Origin: Nitrospirota bacterium
GTDB taxonomy: Bacteria > Nitrospirota > Nitrospiria > Nitrospirales > Nitrospiraceae
NCBI GenBank assembly: GCA_016219645.1
Contig: JACRLR010000034.1
Coordinates: 1 to 64,000, forward strand
Length of the DNA: 64,000 nucleotides
Direction: 5' to 3'
Below, piece after piece: positions 42,882 through 53,280 of the stretch. The notes under the pieces were generated by a model. The model was not told the DNA's origin and searched no databases. It saw only the letters and a program-made list of their open reading frames with translations. A program made the position numbers and the translations under genes. Position 1 is the stretch's first letter. Every line of letters begins with the position of its first letter.

Positions 42882-44537
42882 TTATTTCGGTGGGAATCGC
42901 GAGATCGTAACAGGCTCATAGGTCAAGGCCGGTCCCTTTGGGGTCCGTCGAATGAGACTGTGCCTCAACCAACGCTGATCATCGCGGACAGGAAAGTCTG
43001 ATCGGTAGTGGGCTCCCCGGCTTTCCTGTCTAGCCAGTGCGCTGACGACGATGGTTTCCGCGACGTCAAGAAGAGACTGGAGTTCGAAGGCTTGCACGAG
43101 ATCAGTGTTGAATACCTGTCCTTTGTCCTGCACCGTGACCGTGGCAGCGCGGTGGGTCAGGGCTGAGAGCGCCGAGATGGCGGTAGACATGGAGTCGTGC
43201 GTCCGAACGAGGCCAAGGTGACGGCTCATTGCCTGGCCGAGCTCTTCCCTGATCTGCCAGGCTCGGACCGTTTCCTCCTGTCTCAGCAGACGCTGGACGC
43301 GTTGCTGTTCGATTGAGAGGTGGTCTGTTGTGAGTGCCCGTGGCTCGACGGTTCGAGCATACTCTGCGGCTCGAATTCCGGCGCGCCGACCGAACACAAT
43401 CGTTTCAAGGAGCGAATTGCCTCCGAGCCGATTCGCGCCGTGTACACTGACACAGGCGCATTCACCGGCCGCGTAAAGGCCGGTGATGCCCGTTTCGGTC
43501 CATTGATTGGTTCGAACGCCACCCATCATATAGTGCGCACCGGGACGGACAGGAATGGGAGTCTCAACGGGATCAAGGCCGGCAAACTCAATGGCAAGTT
43601 CTCTGATCTGGGGGAGCCGCTCAAGGATACGCTGGCGTCCAAGGTGTCGCAGGTCCAGCAACACACACCCGTCGACCCCGCGACCCTCGAGTATTTCCTG
43701 CCCGATGGCCAATGAGACTGTGGAACGGGTAGCCAATTCCATCTGCTGCGGGGCATAGGTCTTCATAAATCGTTCGCCTCGCGTATTCAGAAGGTAGCCT
43801 CCTTCTCCGCGAGCGCCTTCGGTGATGAGGATACCGGTTCCCTTGAGTGTGGTGGGATGGAACTGGACAAACTCCATGTCTGCCAAGGGGGCGCCGGCAC
43901 GATAGGCGAGCGCCATGCCGTCACCGGTGTTGATCACGGCATTCGTGCTCGTCAGAAATACCCGCCCGCTGCCTCCGGTGGCCAGGATGACGGCTTTGGC
44001 TCCGATCGCATGTAACCCTCCATGGACCAGGTCCCACGCAACCACTCCTCGGCAGGCTCCGTCCTCCATGATCAACGATGTGACGTACCATTCCTCATAC
44101 ACAGCGATGCGCCGTTTGAGCAGCTGTTCGTACATGGCATGGAGGATGGCATGGCCAGTACGATCGGCGGCGTAGCAGGTGCGGGGAAAGCCCGCTCCGC
44201 CGAACGGACGTTGCGCGATGCGTCCCTGTTCGTCTCGACTAAAAATAACCCCCAGACGTTCTAATTCGTGAATGTCGTCCGGCGCTTCGCGGCACATGGC
44301 TTCGATGGCATCCTGATCGCCGAGATAAAGCCCGCCCTTCGCGGTGTCGAAGGCATGGGCTTCCCAGGAATCGTTCTCTCCCAACGCCGCGTTGATGCCT
44401 CCTTGCGCAGCCACAGAGTGGCTGCGAACCGGATGGACCTTGGAGATCACGGCGACGTCGAGATCCGGCGCTGCAGCAATCGCCGCCCTCATCCCTGCCA
44501 ATCCAGCACCGATGATAAGAATATCGTGTAGTTTCAT
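42882..44537 (-). CDS. sdhA: Succinate dehydrogenase/fumarate reductase flavoprotein subunit
   Basis: This 551-residue FAD protein has the dinucleotide motif [34 protein letters not shown] contains the His that usually forms the covalent FAD link. [23 protein letters not shown] holds substrate-binding and catalytic residues, and [22 protein letters not shown] is also present. It could run as fumarate reductase or succinate dehydrogenase; in Nitrospira-like organisms the reverse TCA cycle uses such enzymes. The iron-sulfur and membrane subunits are not in this window. L-aspartate oxidase (NadB) is a relative, but length and motifs favour SdhA. Confidence 0.85.
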   Translation of the reverse strand: MKLHDILIIGAGLAGMRAAIAAAPDLDVAVISKVHPVRSHSVAAQGGINAALGENDSWEAHAFDTAKGGLYLGDQDAIEAMCREAPDDIHELERLGVIFSRDEQGRIAQRPFGGAGFPRTCYAADRTGHAILHAMYEQLLKRRIAVYEEWYVTSLIMEDGACRGVVAWDLVHGGLHAIGAKAVILATGGSGRVFLTSTNAVINTGDGMALAYRAGAPLADMEFVQFHPTTLKGTGILITEGARGEGGYLLNTRGERFMKTYAPQQMELATRSTVSLAIGQEILEGRGVDGCVLLDLRHLGRQRILERLPQIRELAIEFAGLDPVETPIPVRPGAHYMMGGVRTNQWTETGITGLYAAGECACVSVHGANRLGGNSLLETIVFGRRAGIRAAEYARTVEPRALTTDHLSIEQQRVQRLLRQEETVRAWQIREELGQAMSRHLGLVRTHDSMSTAISALSALTHRAATVTVQDKGQVFNTDLVQAFELQSLLDVAETIVVSALARQESRGAHYRSDFPVRDDQRWLRHSLIRRTPKGPALTYEPVTISRFPPK

Positions 44538-44817
44538 AGCTCGTACGTCTGAAACGAGGAAAAATACTTCAGCAGGAGATCAAAAAGTTCGTCCGGCAAG
44601 GCCGCAGCAAACTGTCGCTTTATAAGGGGTGGGTGGGATGATCCCAGCTGCGCGCGTTGCGCGAGCAAGGGGATCGTCCCAGCTACCCCTTCCCCTCTTT
44701 TTCAGCCTCCTGCTTATGGTCTGCACTCTTACGTGACTCGCGGTCCGAAGGCAAGTCCAGAAACTTTTCACGGCTCTTGGAGAATTGGGGTTCTGCGTGG
44801 TAGTCTGCGGGCCGCAC
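44538..44817. other. Intergenic region with composite palindrome
   Basis: The outer arms are of the 120 bp hairpin type (CAGCAGGAGATCAAAAAGTT and CTTTTTCAGCCTCCTGC). The inner piece is a GCGCGTTGCGCGAGC palindrome (about 44625-44700). No gene or riboswitch was seen before gcvP. Confidence 0.55.
44625..44700. repeat. GCGCAACGCGC-family palindrome, short copy
   Basis: AAGGGGTGGGTGGGATGATC and GGGGATCGTCCCAGCTACCC surround CAGCTGCGCGCGTTGCGCGA. It is nested in outer arms of the other repeat family. Confidence 0.5.
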
Positions 44818-44886
44818 ATGAATCAATCAATCAGTCCAACAGGACTCTCGAACGACGAGAGAGATCCGCAACACCATACGGACACT

Positions 44887-47772
44887 ATGGCCACCCAGGA
44901 TTTTCTGAGCCCGACCGACACGTTCATCCATCGCCATATCGGCCCTTCCGACGCCGATGCCAGTGAAATGTTGGCTACGCTCGGCATGCAGTCGCTGGAG
45001 GAATTGACCGAGGCAACCGTACCCGCCGACATTCGCTTACGGAAGGAATTAGATCTGCCCCGGCACCGAGGGGAACAGGCCGTGCTGCAAGAGATCCGTT
45101 CCATAGCAGCGGAAAACAAGGTCTATCGTTCATTGATTGGCATGGGTTACTCCGACTGCGTGACGCCCGGCGTGATCCAGCGTAAGATTTTTGAGAATCC
45201 CTCTTGGTATACCCAATATACGCCGTATCAGGCTGAGATTGCCCAGGGCCGATTGGAAGCCCTCGTCAATTTTCAAACTCTGGTGACCGACCTCACCGGC
45301 TTGCCATTAGCCAACGCTTCGCTTCTAGATGAAGCGACGGCGGCAGCCGAAGCGATGGCCATGTGCCTCGCCGTCTCCCGTTCATCCGGCCTCGAACGGA
45401 CAGAGTTCTTCGCGTCCCAAGACTGCCACCCCCAAACCATTGCTGTGATGCAAACGCGAGCTGAGCCCCTCGGGATGACGCTCCGCGTGGGGCGGACGAC
45501 AACCATCGATTTTTCCAACCCTCGGCTGGCCGGCATCCTGCTGCAGTATCCAGCCACCGACGGCTATGTTGGTGATTACAGTGCGCTGGTTGCGGAGGCC
45601 CACGCAGCGGGGATTCTTGTGGTGGTCGCCACCGATCTGCTGGCCTTGACCCTCTTGCGCTCGCCGGGAGAATTTGGGGCCGATATCGCTGTCGGATCCA
45701 GCCAACGATTCGGGGTCCCGCTCGGATTCGGGGGGCCCCACGCCGCGTTCCTCTCAGCCGCTGAAACATTCAAACGGCAGATTCCGGGGCGCATCGTCGG
45801 AGTATCCAAAGATGGCACGGGGAAAACGGCCTACCGACTCTCGCTACAGACCCGTGAACAACACATACGGCGTGAGAAGGCAACAAGCAACATTTGTACG
45901 GCGCAGGTGCTCTTAGCGATCATGGCGAGCATGTATGCGGTCTACCATGGGCCGGAGGGTTTGCGGCGGATTGCCGAGCGCATCCATGGGCTGGCTGTGG
46001 TGCTGGCCGAGGGTTTGCGGCAGCTCGGATTCTCGGTCACAGCAGCAGCCTATTTCGACACGATTCTCGTGCACCTGACGAAGATGCAGTCCGAATCCAT
46101 TCTACTGAGGGCCAACGACAAAGGAATCAATCTTCGCCGGTATGACGACCACTCTATCGGAATCGCGCTGGATGAGGTGAGTACGGAGGACGAAGTCCAA
46201 CGGCTGATGGAAATCTTTGTCGGACATGATCGTCTTCCATTTGAAGTGAGGGACTTGAGTAAAAAGGTCATCACGAGTTTTCCGTCGAATCTCGTCCGTA
46301 CGAGCCGGTATCTGACCCATGAGGTGTTCAATCGTTTTCACTCGGAGCATGAAATGCTTCGGTATATCCACCGTCTTGAGGCGAAGGATCTGTCGCTCGT
46401 TCACTCGATGATTCCTTTGGGGTCCTGCACCATGAAGTTGAATGCGACGGCCGAGATGCTGCCCGTCACCTGGCCCGAATTCTCACGGCTTCATCCCTTT
46501 GCGCCGATCGAACAAACGAAAGGGTATCAAGAGCTGTTTCGTCAACTGGAGGTCTGGCTGGCTGAGATCACCGGACTTTCGGCTGTGTCCTTGCAGCCGA
46601 ATGCGGGCTCCCAAGGGGAATACACGGGGCTGATGTTGATCCGGGCCTACCACCGGAGCAGGGGTGAAGCGCATCGGGATGTCTGCTTGATTCCCCTGTC
46701 GGCGCACGGCACGAATCCAGCCAGCGCTGCGATGGTGGGCATGACGGTCGTCACCGTGGCTTGCGATCGACAGGGCAATGTGGATGTCCAGGATCTTGAA
46801 GCCAAGGCCGCTCAACATCGCGATCGGCTGGCGGCGCTCATGTTGACCTATCCCTCGACTCACGGCGTCTTCGAAGCGGATGTGCGGCGCATCTGTCAGA
46901 TTGTCCACACGCACGGCGGGCAAGTCTATATGGACGGGGCCAACATGAATGCGCAGGTGGGGCTCTGTCGGCCCGGAGATATCGGCGCAGATGTCTGCCA
47001 TCTGAATTTGCACAAGACATTCTGTATTCCCCATGGCGGGGGAGGACCAGGGATGGGACCGGTCACTGCAGCGAGGCACCTGGCGCCATTTCTTCCCAGC
47101 CATCCGGTCACGCATCTGGGCGGACAAGATTCCATCGGGCCTGTGTCGGCGGCACCGTACGGCAGCCCCAGCATCGTGACGATCTCTTGGGTCTACATCG
47201 CCCTGATGGGACGGGACGGGTTGACCAAAGCGACACAGATGGCGATCTTAAGCGCCAATTATATGGCCAAACGGCTGGAGAAATACTATCCCATTCTCTA
47301 CACAGGAACGTCCGGATTCGTCGCCCATGAATTTATTCTTGATCTTCGTCAGTTCAAGGAGACTGCGGGGGTTGAAGCGATGGATGTGGCAAAGCGATTG
47401 ATGGATTACGGGTTTCACGCTCCGACGGTGTCGTTCCCGGTGGCCGGGACCCTCATGATTGAACCGACGGAGAGCGAATCGAGAGCCGAAATGGACCGGT
47501 TCTGCGAAGCGTTGATCATGATTCATGCGGAGATACAGGACATCATCGAGGGGCGCCAGCCCCGCACCAATAATCTGTTGAAGAATGCCCCTCACACGGC
47601 ACAGGTGGTCACGGCCAGCGAATGGAACCGAGCCTATAGCCGTGAGCAGGCCGCCTTTCCTGCCCCGTGGGTTCGTGACCATAAATTCTGGCCCGCCGTG
47701 AGCCGTGTAGACGAAGCCTATGGAGATCGCCATCTCGTCTGTACGTGCCCCCCGACCGACACCTACTCATAG
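44887..47772 (+). CDS. gcvP: Glycine dehydrogenase (decarboxylating), P-protein of the glycine cleavage system
   Basis: The P-protein decarboxylates glycine with PLP and passes the aminomethyl group to lipoyl-H-protein. This single-chain form has fused alpha and beta halves. The PLP lysine is in [21 protein letters not shown] (about residue 707). The N-terminal [10 protein letters not shown] and the glycine-rich GFGGPHAAF are typical. From ATG 44887 the length is 961 residues, normal for the family; an ATG at 44818 adds 23. No strong ribosome site is visible. gcvT, gcvH and lpd are not nearby. Confidence 0.96.
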   Translation: MATQDFLSPTDTFIHRHIGPSDADASEMLATLGMQSLEELTEATVPADIRLRKELDLPRHRGEQAVLQEIRSIAAENKVYRSLIGMGYSDCVTPGVIQRKIFENPSWYTQYTPYQAEIAQGRLEALVNFQTLVTDLTGLPLANASLLDEATAAAEAMAMCLAVSRSSGLERTEFFASQDCHPQTIAVMQTRAEPLGMTLRVGRTTTIDFSNPRLAGILLQYPATDGYVGDYSALVAEAHAAGILVVVATDLLALTLLRSPGEFGADIAVGSSQRFGVPLGFGGPHAAFLSAAETFKRQIPGRIVGVSKDGTGKTAYRLSLQTREQHIRREKATSNICTAQVLLAIMASMYAVYHGPEGLRRIAERIHGLAVVLAEGLRQLGFSVTAAAYFDTILVHLTKMQSESILLRANDKGINLRRYDDHSIGIALDEVSTEDEVQRLMEIFVGHDRLPFEVRDLSKKVITSFPSNLVRTSRYLTHEVFNRFHSEHEMLRYIHRLEAKDLSLVHSMIPLGSCTMKLNATAEMLPVTWPEFSRLHPFAPIEQTKGYQELFRQLEVWLAEITGLSAVSLQPNAGSQGEYTGLMLIRAYHRSRGEAHRDVCLIPLSAHGTNPASAAMVGMTVVTVACDRQGNVDVQDLEAKAAQHRDRLAALMLTYPSTHGVFEADVRRICQIVHTHGGQVYMDGANMNAQVGLCRPGDIGADVCHLNLHKTFCIPHGGGGPGMGPVTAARHLAPFLPSHPVTHLGGQDSIGPVSAAPYGSPSIVTISWVYIALMGRDGLTKATQMAILSANYMAKRLEKYYPILYTGTSGFVAHEFILDLRQFKETAGVEAMDVAKRLMDYGFHAPTVSFPVAGTLMIEPTESESRAEMDRFCEALIMIHAEIQDIIEGRQPRTNNLLKNAPHTAQVVTASEWNRAYSREQAAFPAPWVRDHKFWPAVSRVDEAYGDRHLVCTCPPTDTYS

Positions 47773-47900
47773 GCTGCTGAAAAAGGCTCTCAACGTCGTT
47801 CTCGGCTCGCACACATCCTCAACGTACCCGAGAGGGTACGCCTCCGGTGTGTGCTCCGCCTGCGGCCTAGTTGCGAAACCTTTTTGAGCAGCCTCTGAAG
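47772..47900. repeat. 120 bp hairpin family, copy 3
   Basis: Opens AGGCTGCTGAAAAAGGCTCT and ends TTTTTGAGCAGCCTC. The apex is CAACGTACCCGAGAGGGTAC. It follows gcvP directly. Confidence 0.75.
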
Positions 47901-48001
47901 AAGGGAGGCTCACGACAAAATTCCGCTTGCTCAGCCTGTCCACTTTTCTTTCGCCTCTCAACGATCGGTGCCTCCCCATCGCGGACACGCGGGCGGGACA
48001 C

Positions 48002-48484
48002 TTAATCACCTTCATTCTTGCCAGTCTCATAAGATAAAGAACCGGCGTTCTCCAGTTCGAGTAGATAGCCAGAAATCTGTCGAGCTGTTTCTTCTGAATT
48101 AGCCGAGATGCCTAGCAGGTTGGCAGAGTACCATTCCACTAGACATCCTCGACCCAGCGCCTCTCCAATAACTTCATCTCTAATTGAAGGAGAATTTGAG
48201 TCCCCAAACCAGACCCTGAACGTAATGTGACCAGAACACTGCACGACCCTTTTGATGAGATGGTCGAATTGCCCCTCCCGTTGGGTTTCAACTTTGTCTC
48301 GAATGGAGAGATCGTGTGCAAAGAATGGTATGCAGCACACCTCAAACTCGCTCTCACTTATCTGTTTGGCCCAAATCTGCTCCCAAAATACTTCCTCTCC
48401 CTCGCCGCCACACTTAGCATGGATTAAAAAGTTGGCTTCCCCCTTCAAAAGAGGGTTGAGGTGAACCTTAATATTTTTTTCCAT
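48002..48484 (-). CDS. DUF4265-like hypothetical protein
   Basis: This 160-residue protein has the DUF4265 pattern: an opening beta hairpin, E-(V/F)-FWEQIWAKQIS...F-V-CCIPFFAHDLSIRDKVE, then RVWFGDSN, a GCLVEWYSANLLGIS segment and a terminal helix. The domain function is unknown. It is flanked by palindromic repeats on both sides and its composition looks less GC-rich than neighbours by eye, so recent acquisition is possible. Confidence 0.65.
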   Translation of the reverse strand: MEKNIKVHLNPLLKGEANFLIHAKCGGEGEEVFWEQIWAKQISESEFEVCCIPFFAHDLSIRDKVETQREGQFDHLIKRVVQCSGHITFRVWFGDSNSPSIRDEVIGEALGRGCLVEWYSANLLGISANSEETARQISGYLLELENAGSLSYETGKNEGD

Positions 48485-48606
48485 AAGTTAGTCCTCAAGA
48501 GGGCAAGAAAGGGGGACGGACTGAGCTACACCCGATTCCGCAGACACTCCTGAAGGTGGACCGGGTTCTGGATGTCAAACGGCTCGGTGTGGCGCACGAG
48601 GAGCGG

Positions 48607-48718
48607 CTGGTCTCTCTTGTTTATCTGGTTTGTCTCGTTTGTTTGGTTGAACGAAACTAACCAAATGAACCAAACAAACCAGATAGACCAGATGGACCAG
48701 ATGGACCAGACAGACTGG
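48607..48718. repeat. TGGTT-family palindrome, copy E
   Basis: Left arm TTATCTGGTTTGTCTCGTTT, centre TGGTTGAACGAAACTAACCA, right arm built from ACCAGATAGACCAGATGGAC units. It directly adjoins the mrcA stop at 48720. Confidence 0.78.
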
Positions 48719-48719
48719 G

Positions 48720-51107
48720 CTACAGGGCTCCCTCGGGAGTTTGATCCAGTTTATAGAAGTCAATCGGGTCCAATCGGCGCTGAGTCGTCTGGGTTGGCTC
48801 ACTGCCTTTCACGAAGAGTTCGACGGTACTGGCTTCTCCTTCCTGTCCATCCTCGAGCAATCCCGTTGTCGGATCGACTTTGACGAATGAGATGCCTTCT
48901 GGAATGGTAAAGGCCACGATCGGAAGTGGCTTGAGGGCTTTCTGCATAAAATTGATCCAGATAGGTAGCGCAGCGTGGGCCCCCGATTCCGTTTCGCCGA
49001 GGGAGCGTCGATCATCGAAACCGACATAGATGCCCGTGACCAGGTTCGGTGCACCACCGATAAACCATGCATTGATAAACTCGTCCGTCGTTCCGGTTTT
49101 TCCCGCGATCGGACGACCGATTCCCTTGGCCGCCTGGCCCGTCCCCTTTTGGATCACGTCCTCCATCATGTTCGTAATCAAGTATGCCGTTTCTTTGGAG
49201 ATCACTTCTTGTGGATGTGGTTCCATCAACTCAAGGACGTTCCCCGCGTTGTCCTTAACAAACTGAATCGCATAGGGCTCCGCACGGACCCCCTGATTGA
49301 GCAACACACAATAGGTCGATGTCAGTTCCATCAGCCCAACGGAGGATGAACCGAGGCCCAGCGACAGGTCTGCTGCCAGCGGACTGGTAATCCCGACCGT
49401 TTTCGCAAACTCGATGACAGGCTTCACGCCGATCTTATCCAACAATCGAACCGTCGCCAGGTTGTGTGAGTGCGCGAGGGCATCCCGCAAACTCACCATG
49501 CCATGGACTTTCCTCCCATAATTCTCCGGCTTCCACGTTTTTTCATCCTGGTCCTGCTCATAGACAACCGGCGCATCGAGGATCACCGACGCGGGGCTCA
49601 TTCCCTGACTCATAGCTGTCGCATAGATCATCGGCTTGAAGGCGGACCCGGGCTGACGTTTGGCTTGCACGGCCCGATTGTACTCACTCCGGGCGAAATC
49701 GTAGCCCCCAACCATCGCCCGAATGGCGCCCTTGCCTGGCTCCAACGTGATCAATCCCCCTTCGACCACAGGAGTCTGTTCAAGCTGGACCTGGACGATA
49801 CCGCGCTCCAGTTTTTTCACCATGACCTCGATCACGTCACCGGGCTTCAGCACTTGCTTGAGATTCGGATTGACCACGACATCTTTCTTCGTATCCGGCC
49901 CTGTGAGACGGCGTTTCGCCCAGGCCATGTCGTCAAAGGCGAGATTCGCAAGCGTCGTGCCGATCTGTATCAGGAATTGGTCTTTCCCGACTTTGGTCAC
50001 GACCCCCTCGCGATAGTCTCCGACTTTTAGCGCCTGATCAGTCGTCGCTGTGACCATGGGAAGGGTCGGCGCGGTGATATCGACCGTTCGGAGCGGGCCG
50101 CGCCAGCCCTGGCGCTTATCCAATTCGCGCAGACCTGCTGCAAAGGCCGCTTCAGCAGCCTTCTGCATCTCCATGTTCAACGTCGTGAATACTTTAAGCC
50201 CGCCCTTATAGACCATCGTTTCGCCGTACTTCGCCACCAGCAGCTGACGTATGTATTCGACGAAGTAAGGCGCGGCCTGTTCGACGCCAGGGCGCCGGAA
50301 ATTGAGTATTTCTGCTGCAGCCTGTTCTCGTGCTGTTGCCGTGATGAATTTCGCCTCCTCCATGCGTGTCAGCACATGTTCCTGTCGTTTTTTCGCGCGG
50401 TCGTAGGCCTTGAAAGGCGAGTAATGGTTCGGCGATTTCGGGAGACCGGCGAGAAACGCCGATTCTCCGATCGTGAGGGAGGAGAGGTCTTTCCCGAAAT
50501 ACGATTGAGCGGCAGACGCGACTCCATAGGCGCCCTGTCCGAAGTAAATCTGATTCAAATAGAGTTCGAGGATTTGTTCTTTTGTCAGGACCAATTCCAT
50601 TTTGTAGGCCAGAATGAGCTCGCGGACTTTGCGGTCAAAGGTGCGTTCGGAGGAAAGGAACAGCGAACGTGCCAACTGTTGAGTAATGGTGCTGGCCCCC
50701 TCAACCTTGCCCCCCCGGCGCACATTCGTCCAGGCGGCACGGAGCATGCCGATGTAGTCGAGACCGGGGTGTTCAAAAAACCGGACATCCTCGACCGCCA
50801 CGACCGCACGTCGCAAGCCTTCCGGAATGTCCGCGACCGGAGTCAGGATGCGGCGTTCAATGAAAAATTGACCGATGAGTTGTTGATCGCTCGAATAGAC
50901 CTGAGTCACCAGGCTTGGTTGATAGGTCCCTAACTGATCCAAGGCGGGAAGGTCCTTCGAGAGGTACAAGATCACCCCCCCAACTGCCAAGACCCCGATC
51001 AAGACGGTCGCCCCCAGGGCAAGGAGCGAGATGTGCCACCAGCGCCAGGGCCGGCGAGGGAGAGGCCGGCGAGGCGGATCCTGAAGCTGTATCGGTCGAT
51101 CCATCAT
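48720..51107 (-). CDS. mrcA: Penicillin-binding protein 1A (class A transglycosylase/transpeptidase)
   Basis: This 795-residue bifunctional enzyme builds and cross-links peptidoglycan. The N-terminal anchor (about 25-45) is followed by the GT51 transglycosylase domain: AVEDVRFFEHPG with the catalytic Glu, GASTITQQLARSLFLS, and RKVRELILAYKMEL. An OB-like insert follows, then the transpeptidase domain with SxxK in QPGSAFKPMIY, S-x-N in AHSHNLAT and KTGTT. The tail is short. Outer region Pro/Arg-rich at the start suggests a cytoplasmic leader. Stop lies next to TGGTT-family copy E. Confidence 0.95.
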   Translation of the reverse strand: MMDRPIQLQDPPRRPLPRRPWRWWHISLLALGATVLIGVLAVGGVILYLSKDLPALDQLGTYQPSLVTQVYSSDQQLIGQFFIERRILTPVADIPEGLRRAVVAVEDVRFFEHPGLDYIGMLRAAWTNVRRGGKVEGASTITQQLARSLFLSSERTFDRKVRELILAYKMELVLTKEQILELYLNQIYFGQGAYGVASAAQSYFGKDLSSLTIGESAFLAGLPKSPNHYSPFKAYDRAKKRQEHVLTRMEEAKFITATAREQAAAEILNFRRPGVEQAAPYFVEYIRQLLVAKYGETMVYKGGLKVFTTLNMEMQKAAEAAFAAGLRELDKRQGWRGPLRTVDITAPTLPMVTATTDQALKVGDYREGVVTKVGKDQFLIQIGTTLANLAFDDMAWAKRRLTGPDTKKDVVVNPNLKQVLKPGDVIEVMVKKLERGIVQVQLEQTPVVEGGLITLEPGKGAIRAMVGGYDFARSEYNRAVQAKRQPGSAFKPMIYATAMSQGMSPASVILDAPVVYEQDQDEKTWKPENYGRKVHGMVSLRDALAHSHNLATVRLLDKIGVKPVIEFAKTVGITSPLAADLSLGLGSSSVGLMELTSTYCVLLNQGVRAEPYAIQFVKDNAGNVLELMEPHPQEVISKETAYLITNMMEDVIQKGTGQAAKGIGRPIAGKTGTTDEFINAWFIGGAPNLVTGIYVGFDDRRSLGETESGAHAALPIWINFMQKALKPLPIVAFTIPEGISFVKVDPTTGLLEDGQEGEASTVELFVKGSEPTQTTQRRLDPIDFYKLDQTPEGAL

Positions 51108-51239
51108 AGTTACGCGGGGTTACTCGCGAAGGAGGCTTGTTTTCAGGAGAAGAGTACCCCTGTCACCATACAGTGGAGGCTCTCAAAACTCAAGCCGACA
51201 CAGGTTTACGAGCCACGCGCAGCTATCTACATAGATCGC

Positions 51240-51268
51240 TTGTACCGGACTTATGCTTCGGGTATACT
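51240..51268 (+). promoter_or_regulatory. Sigma-70-type promoter for typA
   Basis: TTGTAC (51240-51245) and TATACT (51263-51268) are separated by 17 bp. Transcription would start near 51275, giving a short leader that folds immediately into the hairpin at 51274-51304. Confidence 0.7.
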
Positions 51269-51273
51269 TCCGT

Positions 51274-51304
51274 ACGGCGCCTGGACTTCCGGGCGTCTTT
51301 TTTT
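51274..51304 (+). promoter_or_regulatory. Hairpin with T-run in the typA leader, possible attenuator
   Basis: GGCGCCTGG and CCGGGCGTC pair imperfectly and are followed by a run of eight Ts, about 22 bp before the typA ATG. It has the form of a terminator, which would attenuate typA, or a 5' stabilising stem. Confidence 0.5.
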
Positions 51305-51325
51305 TGGGAGCATACAGCAACATTT

Positions 51326-53212
51326 ATGGATCGGACAGCCACATCAGAATCTTCAATGCCTACGCAACTTGAGCCGGGTGAGCGCCGAAGCGATATCCGG
51401 AATATTGCAATCATCGCCCACGTCGATCATGGCAAGACGACACTGGTCGATGCCGTGCTCCGACAGACCCATGTCCATCGCAAGATCGACGATATGGGGG
51501 AACGGATCATGGACTCGATGGACCAGGAACGTGAGCGCGGGATCACCATACGGGCCAAAAACGCCAGCGTGATCTACAAGGGCGTCAAGATCAATATCGT
51601 CGATACGCCGGGGCATGCCGACTTCGGCGGGGAAGTCGAACGCACCCTTCGCATGGTGGATGGTGTCCTCATCTTGATCGATGCGAAAGAAGGCCCCATG
51701 CCGCAAACAACCTTCGTGTTGCGGAAGGCCCTGGCACTCGGCCACAAGGCCATCGTGGTCATCAACAAGATCGATCGTCCTGACGCGGTGATCGATGACG
51801 TGGTCAATCGGACCTTCGACTTGTTCGTCCATCTCGGTGCGACAGACGAGCAGCTCGATTTCCCGATTGTCTACACGGCGGCGATCAAGGGTACCGCGAC
51901 GCTCGATATCAATAAGCCTGGTACGGACATTACCCCGCTCCTCGACACAGTTCTGGAAAAAATTCCCGCACCGGCCATCAATGCCGATGCGCCCCTCCAG
52001 ATCCTGGTGCTCTCTCTCATTCAAGATCTCTACAAAGGCAAGATGGGCGTGGGGAAGATCCAATCCGGTTCGATCGCCCGCCGACAGAACGTGCTGGTGC
52101 TGGGAAAAGACGGCGCACAGTTCCCCGGAAAAGTCTCGGACCTCGCAGTCTACTCCGGCCTCGAACGGACGGACATGGAACAGGCCGAGGCAGGAGAAAT
52201 CGTCGCGGTGGCCGGCTTAGAGGAAGTGAGTATCGGCGATACGATTGCCGATGCGGAACATCCAGTCGCACTTCCCCGAGTCACCATTGACGAACCGACT
52301 GTCCAAATGACCTTTTCTGTGAACAACAGCCCCTTCGCAGGACGGGAGGGTAAGTATCTCACCTCGAGGCATTTGCGCGATCGGCTCTTCAAAGAACTCG
52401 AGACCAACGTGTCGTTGCGGGTGCAGGAAACGGACAGCGCGGATAAGTTCCTCGTGGCCGGCCGCGGGGAGTTGCATCTTGGTGTCCTGATCGAGCAAAT
52501 GCGGCGGGAAGGGTACGAGCTGCAGGTCTCCCAACCGGAAGTCATCGTCCACCGCGATGGAGACAAGGTCCTCGAACCCTATGAAGAGCTCACCATTCAG
52601 GTCCCGGAAACCTATCAAGGCGCCGTGATCGAAGAGCTCGGCAAGCGCCGCGGCGAGTTGCGCCACATGAAACTCATCCATTCCGACGCAGGACCGAGCG
52701 AAATGCATCTGGAGTACCATATCCCCACCCGCGGCATCATGGGGCTCAAGAACCTCTTGGTCACGAAGACCCGCGGTACCATCATCATGCACCACGTCTT
52801 CGTCGAGTATGGACCGGTGGAGGAGCGTGAACTCACAGTGGCGACCCATGGGTCCCTCGTCGCGCACGAAGACGGAGTCAGTACCGGCTATGCCATCTTT
52901 ATGACCCAGGAACGGGGCACCATGTTTATCGGCCCTGTCGTGGATGTCTATCGCGGAATGGTCGTCGGTGAGAACAGCCGGGACGAAGACATGGACGTCA
53001 ATGTGTGTAAAGAAAAGCACCTGTCCAATATGCGGGCGTCAGGTAGCGATGAGGCGTTGGTCCTTACCCCGCCGCGGGAGATGGGCTTGGAGTTCGCACT
53101 CGAATATATCGGTCCGGATGAATTGGTTGAGGTCACTCCGAAGAGTCTCCGTATCCGCAAGCGGCTCCTCAACCCTGACGACCGCCGTAAGGCCCGCAAA
53201 GCTGGAAAATAA
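51326..53212 (+). CDS. typA: Ribosome-associated GTPase TypA/BipA
   Basis: TypA is an EF-G-like GTPase acting on the ribosome under stress and low temperature. The 628-residue form from 51326 has G1 [10 protein letters not shown]2/G3 RERGITI and [10 protein letters not shown], and G4 NKIDRPDA, then domains II, III, V and the family C-terminal region. It resembles EF-G but lacks EF-G domain IV. ATG at 51326 is listed; ATG at 51356 (MPTQLE, 618 residues) may also be the start. A TTGTAC-TATACT promoter and a hairpin leader precede it. Confidence 0.95.
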   Translation: MDRTATSESSMPTQLEPGERRSDIRNIAIIAHVDHGKTTLVDAVLRQTHVHRKIDDMGERIMDSMDQERERGITIRAKNASVIYKGVKINIVDTPGHADFGGEVERTLRMVDGVLILIDAKEGPMPQTTFVLRKALALGHKAIVVINKIDRPDAVIDDVVNRTFDLFVHLGATDEQLDFPIVYTAAIKGTATLDINKPGTDITPLLDTVLEKIPAPAINADAPLQILVLSLIQDLYKGKMGVGKIQSGSIARRQNVLVLGKDGAQFPGKVSDLAVYSGLERTDMEQAEAGEIVAVAGLEEVSIGDTIADAEHPVALPRVTIDEPTVQMTFSVNNSPFAGREGKYLTSRHLRDRLFKELETNVSLRVQETDSADKFLVAGRGELHLGVLIEQMRREGYELQVSQPEVIVHRDGDKVLEPYEELTIQVPETYQGAVIEELGKRRGELRHMKLIHSDAGPSEMHLEYHIPTRGIMGLKNLLVTKTRGTIIMHHVFVEYGPVEERELTVATHGSLVAHEDGVSTGYAIFMTQERGTMFIGPVVDVYRGMVVGENSRDEDMDVNVCKEKHLSNMRASGSDEALVLTPPREMGLEFALEYIGPDELVEVTPKSLRIRKRLLNPDDRRKARKAGK

Positions 53213-53213
53213 T

Positions 53214-53275
53214 CGTAAGGGGTGAGGCGTAAGGCGAAGAAGGAGACCTGACGCCTGACGTTTTACGCCTGACGA
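53214..53275. repeat. CACG-type degenerate repeat, copy 3
   Basis: AAGGGGTGAGGCGTAAGGCG on the left and GACGCCTGACGTTTTACGCC on the right form a degenerate palindrome between two genes. Confidence 0.6.
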
Positions 53276-53280
53276 GATAC

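Noticed and set aside
42882-44537. L-aspartate oxidase NadB
   Set aside because: The flavin-linking HSVAAQGG region, substrate-site segments and length fit SdhA/FrdA better, though the families are related.
44538-44886. Glycine riboswitch upstream of gcvP
   Set aside because: The sequence is a composite of repeat arms and shows no tandem aptamer core.
48572-48883. Open frame with LVWL/NQMNQTNQ repeats
   Set aside because: This is translation of TGGTT-family arms running into mrcA antisense; it has no real gene features. Similar frames occur at other copies.
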